DNA of 10,945 bases, taken from positions 1 through 10,945 of the forward strand of contig USHB01000030.1 of assembly GCA_900554395.1 (NCBI GenBank), read 5' to 3'. Position 1 is the stretch's first letter. Each line of letters begins with the position of its first letter. This document shows, in pieces, positions 1 to 5,329 of this stretch. The stretch is from an uncultured Phascolarctobacterium sp. (GTDB lineage: Bacteria > Bacillota > Negativicutes > Acidaminococcales > Acidaminococcaceae). The notes beneath the pieces were generated by a model, which saw nothing but the letters and a program-made list of their open reading frames with translations, was not told the origin of the DNA and searched no databases. The position numbers were made by a program, and so were the translations under genes.

Positions 1-2226
1 AAAGTCAAATCTTACCCCTGCGTTCCACTGCCACGGTGTGTCAATATCTCCGCCTACTGCGCGTTCTACATCAAAATACAGGTGTGAAGTTTCGCTGAGG
101 TTGATATTGGTACCAATACCAAATTCAAACCAGCCACCGCCAAGGTCCTGGTCATAAGTAGAACTTTGTCCGTTTTTGGTCATGGTTACGCTGGTATCAC
201 CATCAAAGTCATACAGATAGCTTGCTTTTACATATACATTGCCTGCGCTGATGTCTTTACCTGCGGCAAAGCCTACACGGCCAACTACGCTGTTCATTGC
301 GTCCTGTGCTGCTTTTACATCATTGCTGGTGGTGTAATTAGCGCTGCTCAAATGTCCATAAGTCAGCTGTACCTGCGGTTCTACCCAGAAATCATTACCG
401 GTTGCAATGCGTTTGCCATATTCTGCACTGAGAGCATAACCGTTGTTTCTGTAATCGCCGTTAACTTCCATACCGGCACGGTCAAATACATCAAATTCAT
501 TGTCAAGGCGTGCGTATTTTGCACTTAAATCTACATATTCGCCATTATCGCCAACATAGGTGCCGTATACAGTAAAACCGGTGGATTGGTTTTCACCGCT
601 GCCATTGCTGAAGCTGCTCTTGCCTTCGGTACGGCTGATTGCACCACCAATGTACCAGTTGCTGTCGCCAACTTTTTCGTCATAGCCTAATTGATAGGTG
701 TTGTATTGGTTGGTAATATCCAAATCGCCGCTTTCGCTTTCGCCGCGTTTCATGCGTGCCCAAATGCCTGCTTCGCCAGTGCTGCTGCGCAGTTCGCCCA
801 TGCGCTGATGCATTTCGTCATTTTCGGCACGCCATGCCATAAATGCTACGTTGGCAAGTTCGGTAATGCCTGCATTTTTAACATTTTCACTTTGTTTTAC
901 AGAATTGCTGATGATATTACCTTCCCCATCTGTTACAGCAGTAATTTCACCAAGAATATCACCTTCCTGTGCAGTTACTGTAATTTGTTTATTACCATCA
1001 GTAATCTTCATTACGCCAGCCAAATCCTGCATGCCGCCTGCAATATCATTTTCATTAAAGCTGTTGGTTACATTACTGCTGCCACTTAAAGTTAAACCGG
1101 TGCTGTTATTATTGCCAACATTTACTTTGGTGTCAAGGCTGTCAACCGCAATCGTTGCATCAGTACCGCTGATAGTAGTAACAGAGTTAGTACCTGTAGC
1201 ATTCCATGTAGAAGCATTACCCATATTTAAATCAATAGTGCTGCTATTATTGTCCATAGTAACATTACCGGTCAGGCTGCCGTTAGTGCCTAAACCAAGG
1301 TCAATGTTAGAATTTTCTTTAGCGCTTACATCGCCATTAATAACAGCTTGCGCAAGATTTTCGTCACCAACAGTAATATTAGCGTTTTTCTCTGCCTTAA
1401 TAGCACCAGTTACTTCAATATTTTTAGCAGTAACTTTTACACCAGCTTCTTTTTCTTCACCAATACCGTTACTTGCTTCAATAGCCGTTTTACCTTCTAT
1501 TGCAAGTTTCTCTTCGGCTCTAATTGTAACTGCGTTACTATTGCTTACAGTGCCATATGCTCCAACAGCTCTTGAATCTTCGGATTTGATTGTTACGTTT
1601 TTGCCACTAATACCTACTACCGAACTCTTTTCTTCATTAGAAAAACTTGCCGCACCTACGGTAGTTCCTTCAGCACTTAAATAAATATCGCCAGTAGCAT
1701 TTAAAGTAATTTTACCAGCAGCACCACCACCATTAGTTTGCGAAAAGACTGCATTGCCAACACCATCTAAATAAATATTAGCTGCAGTTACATTTATTTT
1801 ACCACCCATAGCATGAAAAGCGATAGTCGAGCTATGTACATTATTAGTTGTAATATCACCGTTAGCAGTAATATTAATTACGCTGTTCGCTCCATTTGTA
1901 TAAAATACACTACCGTCACCTTTACCAGGGTCTTCATCTTTATATGCCCAAGTACCAGTAAGAGTAATATCATTTACATCTTTTACTTCAGATGTAACGC
2001 CAGATGCAGATAAAGAAAATTGTTTATCTGCATCGCCTTCAAATGTAATATTTTCAGTTCCACTACCTTTGATAGTAGTTGCAATGTTCGCATTCGCATT
2101 TTGCGGTCCAGTTAAAACCTGCCCATCGCTTACAGTAATTTCTTCTGCACTTGCATAAAATGGTGCAGCGAGCATTAAACTTAATACTACTGCATTTGTT
2201 AACTTCTTACCATTCAATTTCATCAT
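1..2226 (-). CDS. Autotransporter with C-terminal outer-membrane beta-barrel (type V secretion), nearly complete
   Basis: Translated on the minus strand this is one uninterrupted frame of 742 residues whose last visible codon is Phe at bases 1-3; the stop must lie just outside the window. Residues 1-27 form a signal peptide (Lys-rich start, hydrophobic VVLSLMLAA core, ASA|EE cleavage). Residues ~28-455 are a low-complexity passenger rich in Asn, Thr, Gly, Ala and Val (ITANGDI-like strings), as in beta-solenoid passengers. Residues ~460-742 are the barrel: NVAFMAWRAENDEM, GIWARMKRGE, alternating aromatic strands, and the ending WNAGVRFDF with the terminal Phe used for outer-membrane insertion. 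I saw no cysteine. Start choice: the minus strand reads AAAGGG directly before ATGACCATGATG, so the ATG at 2232 has no spacing; the ATG at 2226 (6 nt) fits best, and 2223 is possible. The passenger's ligand or activity cannot be told from sequence. Confidence 0.9.
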   Translation of the reverse strand, partial: MMKLNGKKLTNAVVLSLMLAAPFYASAEEITVSDGQVLTGPQNANANIATTIKGSGTENITFEGDADKQFSLSASGVTSEVKDVNDITLTGTWAYKDEDPGKGDGSVFYTNGANSVINITANGDITTNNVHSSTIAFHAMGGKINVTAANIYLDGVGNAVFSQTNGGGAAGKITLNATGDIYLSAEGTTVGAASFSNEEKSSVVGISGKNVTIKSEDSRAVGAYGTVSNSNAVTIRAEEKLAIEGKTAIEASNGIGEEKEAGVKVTAKNIEVTGAIKAEKNANITVGDENLAQAVINGDVSAKENSNIDLGLGTNGSLTGNVTMDNNSSTIDLNMGNASTWNATGTNSVTTISGTDATIAVDSLDTKVNVGNNNSTGLTLSGSSNVTNSFNENDIAGGMQDLAGVMKITDGNKQITVTAQEGDILGEITAVTDGEGNIISNSVKQSENVKNAGITELANVAFMAWRAENDEMHQRMGELRSSTGEAGIWARMKRGESESGDLDITNQYNTYQLGYDEKVGDSNWYIGGAISRTEGKSSFSNGSGENQSTGFTVYGTYVGDNGEYVDLSAKYARLDNEFDVFDRAGMEVNGDYRNNGYALSAEYGKRIATGNDFWVEPQVQLTYGHLSSANYTTSNDVKAAQDAMNSVVGRVGFAAGKDISAGNVYVKASYLYDFDGDTSVTMTKNGQSSTYDQDLGGGWFEFGIGTNINLSETSHLYFDVERAVGGDIDTPWQWNAGVRFDF

Positions 2227-2290
2227 GGTCATCCCTTTCGATATTTTTTTGCCATATTTTATATAAAACAATAAATTTGGCGCTACCGAA

Positions 2291-2318
2291 ATTATACCAC
2301 ATCTTTACCCCCCCGCAA
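2291..2318 (-). promoter_or_regulatory. Promoter of the autotransporter gene, extended -10, with a G7 run in the spacer
   Basis: On the minus strand TATAAT (2291-2296) is preceded by TGG, giving a full extended -10 (TGnTATAAT). A weak -35, TTGCGG (2313-2318), lies 16 bp upstream. Seven consecutive G (2308-2314) start in the -35 and fill much of the spacer. Transcription would begin near 2284, giving a leader of about 57 nt before the ATG at 2226. The match is by eye; the -10 is convincing, the -35 less so. Confidence 0.7.
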
Positions 2319-2340
2319 GACATTTACTTTTTAACTTATA

Positions 2341-2425
2341 TCGTACTTTTACTGGTCTTGTGGAAACTTTATTCCTACCGGTACGCTTACGTGGCGGCGC
2401 AAGTTACTATAACTCGTACTTTTAC
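2341..2425. repeat. 12-bp direct repeat (plus a degenerate third copy) upstream of the autotransporter promoter
   Basis: TCGTACTTTTAC occurs exactly at 2341-2352 and 2414-2425, 73 bp apart, about seven helical turns. A diverged copy, CGGTACGCTTAC, sits between them at 2379-2390. The nearer exact copy ends about 23 bp upstream of the proposed -35. The flanks are also similar (ACTTATA before the first copy, ACTATAAC before the second). This could be a regulator binding array; it is also AT-rich DNA in which short repeats can arise by chance. The rest of 2430-2610 is AT-rich with nothing I can name. Confidence 0.45.
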
Positions 2426-2613
2426 GGCAATGTAACACAAATTTTCCCACAATAAAATTTTACATTCAGCAATATTTTTTGCGATGACTGCCTAAAAAGA
2501 AAAAATAGTTACTTTTTATTTCGCAACCAACTGTTAAAATTATGATGGATGCATTTCTTTCAAAAAACAAAACATTAAACGTAGATTCTCTTATTGTTTT
2601 CTTTTAAGTAACT

Positions 2614-2645
2614 AAAAAAGCCCAGCCTTTTAGCTGAGCTTTTTA
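2614..2645 (-). terminator. Intrinsic terminator of ridA
   Basis: On the minus strand GCTCAGC (2633-2639) and GCTGGGC (2620-2626) form a 7-bp stem with one U-G wobble and a 6-nt loop, extended by A-U pairs and followed by a run of six T (2614-2619). It lies 16 nt after the ridA stop. Read on the plus strand the wobble becomes a C-A mismatch, so it suits leftward transcription better. Confidence 0.85.
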
Positions 2646-2661
2646 ATAAACTATTTACTTT

Positions 2662-3030
2662 TTATTTCACTGCAATTACTTCAATTTCGCAAAGCACGCC
2701 TTTGGGAATTGCTTTTACTGCTACACAGCTGCGTGCCGGTTTGCCGGTAAAGTATTTGGCATATACTTCGTTAAAAGCGGCAAAGTCTGCCATGTCTGCC
2801 AAAAAGCAGGTGGTTTTTACTACATTTTCATAGCCAAGCCCTGCGGCTTCCAAAATTGCGCCCACGTTTTTGCAGCTTTGTTCCGCTTGTGCGGTAATGC
2901 CTTCCGGCACTTCGCCGGTTGCAGGGTCTACCGGAATTTGCCCGGATGCAAAAATAAAGTTGCCAACTTCCATTGCCTGAGAATAAGGCCCGATAGCAGC
3001 AGGAGCTTTTTCAGTATTAATAACTTTCAT
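2662..3030 (-). CDS. ridA: RidA family enamine/imine deaminase (YjgF/YER057c/UK114)
   Basis: 122 residues, full length for the family (usually about 124-130). RidA proteins are cytosolic homotrimers that hydrolyse reactive 2-aminoacrylate and related enamines/imines released by PLP enzymes such as threonine or serine dehydratase, giving 2-ketoacids and ammonia. Visible family signatures are GPYSQA (14-19), ASGQIPVDPATG (28-39), and ARSCVAVKAIPKG followed by EIEVIA (99-120). Arg100 corresponds to the substrate carboxylate-binding Arg105 of E. coli RidA, Tyr16 and Ser29 match active-site positions, and Glu115 matches E. coli Glu120. The start is certain: AAGGAGG (3038-3044) lies 7 nt upstream of the ATG. 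The gene is monocistronic, with its own promoter (3062-3090) and terminator (2614-2645). Confidence 0.95.
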   Translation of the reverse strand: MKVINTEKAPAAIGPYSQAMEVGNFIFASGQIPVDPATGEVPEGITAQAEQSCKNVGAILEAAGLGYENVVKTTCFLADMADFAAFNEVYAKYFTGKPARSCVAVKAIPKGVLCEIEVIAVK

Positions 3031-3061
3031 GTTGAACCCTCCTTAAAATATCTCTGTTTAA

Positions 3062-3090
3062 AGTATATCAGCAAAATGCGTTTTACGCAA
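3062..3090 (-). promoter_or_regulatory. Promoter of ridA with an inverted repeat in the spacer
   Basis: Minus-strand TTGCGT (3085-3090), 17-bp spacer, TATACT (3062-3067) preceded by TGA, an extended -10. The inverted repeat TGCGT-TTT-ACGCA (3077-3089) covers most of the -35 and half of the spacer, where a repressor could act. Transcription would start near 3055, about 25 nt upstream of the ATG. Confidence 0.7.
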
Positions 3091-3106
3091 AGGCACTTTG
3101 CCCGGG

Positions 3107-3137
3107 AAATAAAAATGCCGCCGTTTTCAGCGGCGGC
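3107..3137 (-). terminator. Intrinsic terminator upstream of ridA, second behind the riboswitch
   Basis: On the minus strand GCCGCCG (3131-3137) pairs perfectly with CGGCGGC (3117-3123) over a 7-nt loop and is followed by ATTTTTATTT. It ends 16 bp upstream of the ridA -35, so it insulates ridA from transcription arriving from the riboswitch side. Its presence means that something is, or once was, transcribed between it and the first terminator at 3264-3298. Confidence 0.85.
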
Positions 3138-3204
3138 GCAGCAGCAGGCGCACCCCAACGTATGCTGCCAAGAGGAGTAGAGAATGAGTATTTGAGAATA
3201 TCAA
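3127..3204 (-). CDS. Doubtful 25-codon ORF between the two terminators behind the riboswitch
   Basis: A TTG codon at 3202-3204 opens a frame of 25 residues ending in TGA at 3127-3129, inside the loop of the second terminator. The peptide is hydrophobic with a basic tail (SLLLLAAYVGVRLLLRRR), like a small membrane peptide or the C-terminal end of a lost protein. AAAGGA lies about 12 nt upstream of the TTG, too far for a good ribosome binding site. The same frame stays open back to a TAA near 3305 but has no ATG. It may be a real small ORF controlled by the riboswitch, a gene remnant, or chance. I recognise no homologue. Confidence 0.2.
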   Translation of the reverse strand: MIFSNTHSLLLLAAYVGVRLLLRRR

Positions 3205-3263
3205 TGAATGGACGCGTCCTTTATTAAAACCAATATCCCGCCCTGCAAAAGCGCAGGTAAGAT

Positions 3264-3298
3264 AAAAACCCGTCTTTCCAAAACGAAAAGACGGGTTT
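3264..3298 (-). terminator. Intrinsic terminator of the cobalamin riboswitch (expression platform)
   Basis: A perfect 12-bp stem: on the minus strand AAACCCGTCTTT (3287-3298) pairs with AAAGACGGGTTT (3266-3277) across a 9-nt loop, ending in TTTTT (3264-3268). Its 5' arm overlaps the 3' strand of the proposed aptamer stem P1 by three bases (3296-3298), so ligand-stabilised folding and termination are physically linked. The near-symmetric stem could also stop plus-strand transcription, but nothing is seen there to stop. Confidence 0.9.
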
Positions 3299-3481
3299 AA
3301 ATGTTATCAATCAAAGGCCCCTGCCACTCTCACATAACAAAGCCGGTTGGTTAGTAAACATCTCCTTCCTGTCTCCCGCAGGTCAAGCAGTGATGCTTAT
3401 ACAGGCTGCGCGCTCGGCTTCGGCTTTTATTGCCGTTACGGCGACGGGATCGCATCGGATTTGCACCGATAAACATTTAAA
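3296..3481 (-). ncRNA. Cobalamin (B12) riboswitch-like aptamer, apparently orphan
   Basis: The minus strand carries core signatures of the cobalamin riboswitch family (Rfam RF00174): CGGTGCAAATCCG, then GCGATCCCGTCGCCGTAACGG, split here as GCGATCCCGTCG and CCGTAACGG. Further on come the CACTG element (consensus GCCACTG) and CAGGAAGG (consensus GGGAAGG), with flanks GCATC and GATGT able to pair. The outer stem P1 is long: TTTAAATGTTTATC (3468-3481) pairs with GATAACATTTAAA (3296-3308) with one bulge. The 3' B12 box is the weakest part; AGTGGCAGGGGCC near 3315-3327 is my best candidate and deviates from consensus. The usual role is to switch off B12 transport or synthesis genes when adenosylcobalamin is abundant. 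Here a terminator follows directly and no B12 gene lies before ridA. Confidence 0.78.
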
Positions 3482-3521
3482 CAGTTATTGTACCTGTACG
3501 AAATATTGATTTGTTGCCTTA

Positions 3522-3550
3522 ATTATAACTATTACTAATAGGGCTGTCAA
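3522..3550 (-). promoter_or_regulatory. Perfect-consensus sigma-70/SigA promoter driving the riboswitch RNA
   Basis: Minus-strand TTGACA (3545-3550), exactly 17 bp, TATAAT (3522-3527). The start would be near 3515, about 34 nt before the aptamer. The -35 lies inside a small inverted repeat (GGCT-TGAC-AGCC), and the palindrome TGGTAAA-AA-TTTACCA (3557-3572) sits 6 bp upstream of it. This is the only full-consensus promoter seen in the window, so the riboswitch RNA should be made abundantly and independently of the upstream operon. Confidence 0.88.
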
Positions 3551-3556
3551 GCCTTT

Positions 3557-3590
3557 TGGTAAAAATTTACCATTTTTATTTTTGCGCAAA
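3557..3590. other. Two palindromes between the AbrB-family gene and the riboswitch promoter
   Basis: TGGTAAAAATTTACCA (3557-3572) has 7-bp arms around AA, and TTTGCGCAAA (3581-3590) is a perfect 10-bp palindrome. On the minus strand no T-run follows the first, so it is a poor terminator for the AbrB-family gene ending at 3605; I see no better one there. Its position just upstream of the -35 would also suit a regulator binding site. Confidence 0.4.
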
Positions 3591-3604
3591 TTACTATTTA
3601 GGTT

Positions 3605-4651
3605 TTATTTATCTTTAAAATACCATTCTAACCCCAGCGGCACTGTTACGTTTAAAATTACCATGCGCACAAGCTGATACGTTAAAATAATGGATACGTT
3701 TTCGCCCATGCTCATGCCGGCAAGGCACATTTCTGCAATTCCGCCCGGCGCCATTGCCAAAAACGCCGTAATTATGGAAAACCCATATATACCGGAAAGA
3801 TAATACGCCATGCCTATGCTGACGGCAATAATTATTACTATGCCGGTTAAAATAAACGGCATGAGGCGTGCTGTTTCTTTTATGCGGGCAGGGTCAAGCA
3901 GCATTCCCATGTAAAGGCCGATGCTGATTTGCGCTACCATCATTACGGGATCAGGTACCGGCTGGAAGGTCCCTATAAAATAGGAGCAGGCAGCCGCAGC
4001 AAGTATCGGCCCTAAAAGGCGCGGTGTGGGAATGTGCAGTTTTTGCAGAATTATTGCGCCAAGGGCAGCAATCGGCACCATCCATAGCCAGCTATATCCA
4101 TTAATAGCTGCCGCCGGTACTGCTGCATCTTTAATTTCTGCGCCAAGACCGTGAACCACAAGAAACGGCACAATAATTATTGCGCCCATTAAGCGCAGGG
4201 TCTGCATTACCATTACGGCACTGAAATCCACGCGGGGGTCGCTTTCGCTCATCAGCAGCATTTGCGTCATGCCGCCGGGCATACAGCCCATAATGCAGCT
4301 TTGCAGGTTGGCATAACTATGGCGTGATGTCCACCAGGCAATTATAACACTGGCACCGACGCAGGCGGCAGTTGCTTCAATAACGCCTAATGACTGCATG
4401 GTAAGTTCGTGTACGGTTTCGGCACTGAAATTGCGCCCAATGCCGTAACCAGCAACGCACAGGCCAAGTTCGCGCCACTGGCGGGGCCAGTAAACCTGCG
4501 CGCCGATTACTTTCCAGAACATTGAGGAAACAATGCCGCCCAGCAAAAACGGTATAGGCACTGCCATATAATCAAACAGCAAGCCTATAAGCATTGCAAG
4601 CCCAAACATCATTAACTGCCTTACATGCAGCATAATATCAAATTTGCCCAT
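3605..4651 (-). CDS. AbrB family (PF05145) multi-pass inner-membrane protein
   Basis: 348 residues, mostly membrane helices (about nine or ten hydrophobic segments). It belongs to the AbrB membrane family, named after E. coli AbrB, often mislabelled ammonia monooxygenase and unrelated to the AbrB transcription factor. The family is built from an internal duplication, visible here: PIPFLLGGI (32-40) recurs as PTPRLLGPI (208-216), and MPGGMTQM (124-131) recurs as APGGIAEM (301-308), each followed by a conserved Arg (153, 329). Function and substrate are not settled; transport is presumed. I chose the ATG at 4651, which has GGGAG about 9 nt upstream; a TTG at 4657 would leave only 3 nt. The gap to the ysxC stop is 34 nt, so it is probably co-transcribed with lon and ysxC. 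Confidence 0.88.
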   Translation of the reverse strand: MGKFDIMLHVRQLMMFGLAMLIGLLFDYMAVPIPFLLGGIVSSMFWKVIGAQVYWPRQWRELGLCVAGYGIGRNFSAETVHELTMQSLGVIEATAACVGASVIIAWWTSRHSYANLQSCIMGCMPGGMTQMLLMSESDPRVDFSAVMVMQTLRLMGAIIIVPFLVVHGLGAEIKDAAVPAAAINGYSWLWMVPIAALGAIILQKLHIPTPRLLGPILAAAACSYFIGTFQPVPDPVMMVAQISIGLYMGMLLDPARIKETARLMPFILTGIVIIIAVSIGMAYYLSGIYGFSIITAFLAMAPGGIAEMCLAGMSMGENVSIILTYQLVRMVILNVTVPLGLEWYFKDK

Positions 4652-4685
4652 AGCCAACCACTCCCCCCAAAGCGGCCAAGAAACT

Positions 4686-5324
4686 TTATCTGTGGTTTTC
4701 CAGCACAGTCATAATACGGTTAATAAGTTCACTGCGCATTGTATTTTGCGTTACCGAATACGTCATAATACGGCTGTCATCCAGCCCAAGTTCGCGCTTG
4801 AACAGCGCTTTTTGCGCCATTGCGGCATTTTTGGAAAGCTTATCTGCCTTTGTTAAAATAATCTGTACGTTAAGCCCGCAGCTAAGCAGCCAGTGATAAC
4901 ATTCCATATCACTTTCCAGCGGTTTATGGCGGATGTCTATCAACTGGCAAACCATTGCCAGATTATCGGAACCGGACAGATATTTGCTGATAAAACCGGA
5001 CCACAAATCTTTGTTGGATTTGCCTGTTTTGGCGAACCCGTAACCGGGCAAATCCACAAGATAAAATTGCGCTGTTTCCACGCCTTCATCAACTGTGCGT
5101 TTGGCATCCAGCATATAATAGTTGATGGTTTGCGTTTTGCCGGGGGTTGCGCTGACGCGCGCCAGCCCATTGCGGCGGCACAGCGAATTAATAAGCGAAG
5201 ATTTGCCGACATTACTGCGGCCGATAAACGCAGCTTCAATAAGCTGCGGCGAAGGGTACTGTTCTGCCTTAACGGCAGAGGTGACAAAGTTCGCGCGGAT
5301 TATATCCCAAACTCCTTTGTTCAT
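4686..5324 (-). CDS. ysxC: YsxC/EngB (YihA) ribosome-assembly GTPase
   Basis: 212 residues, slightly longer than B. subtilis YsxC (about 195). It is a TRAFAC-class cytosolic GTPase needed for late 50S ribosomal subunit assembly. All G motifs are present: G1 GRSNVGKS (35-42), the G2 region TPGKTQT (60-66), G3 DLPGYG (91-96), G4 TKAD (158-161) and a G5-like SV near 190. The start is the ATG at 5324, 5 nt after the lon stop; its ribosome binding site GGAGG (5335-5339) lies inside the last codons of lon, so translation is probably coupled. The ATG 5 nt further upstream is out of frame and meets a stop at its third codon. The gene follows lon as in many Firmicutes. Confidence 0.96.
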   Translation of the reverse strand: MNKGVWDIIRANFVTSAVKAEQYPSPQLIEAAFIGRSNVGKSSLINSLCRRNGLARVSATPGKTQTINYYMLDAKRTVDEGVETAQFYLVDLPGYGFAKTGKSNKDLWSGFISKYLSGSDNLAMVCQLIDIRHKPLESDMECYHWLLSCGLNVQIILTKADKLSKNAAMAQKALFKRELGLDDSRIMTYSVTQNTMRSELINRIMTVLENHR

Positions 5325-5329
5325 CGCAT

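Noticed and set aside
851..1684. Plus-strand open frame of 277 codons, hydrophobic
   Set aside because: It lies opposite the autotransporter frame; its Leu/Val/Ser-rich composition is the complement of Asn/Thr/Gly codons, and it has no ribosome binding site or family signature.
2151..2435. Plus-strand open frame of 94 codons over the autotransporter start and promoter
   Set aside because: No ribosome binding site, overlaps a clear signal peptide and promoter on the other strand, and has no recognisable domain.
2542..2607. Plus-strand 21-codon ORF (MMDAFLSKNKTLNVDSLIVFF)
   Set aside because: No Shine-Dalgarno sequence and no convincing promoter; chance ORF in AT-rich DNA.
3210..3219. Perfect palindrome GGACGCGTCC between the two terminators
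   Set aside because: Ten-base palindromes occur by chance; no second copy or promoter nearby supports a binding site.
3557..3580. Plus-strand intrinsic terminator (palindrome followed by T-rich tract)
   Set aside because: There is no plus-strand gene upstream; the stem is AT-rich and has almost no loop.
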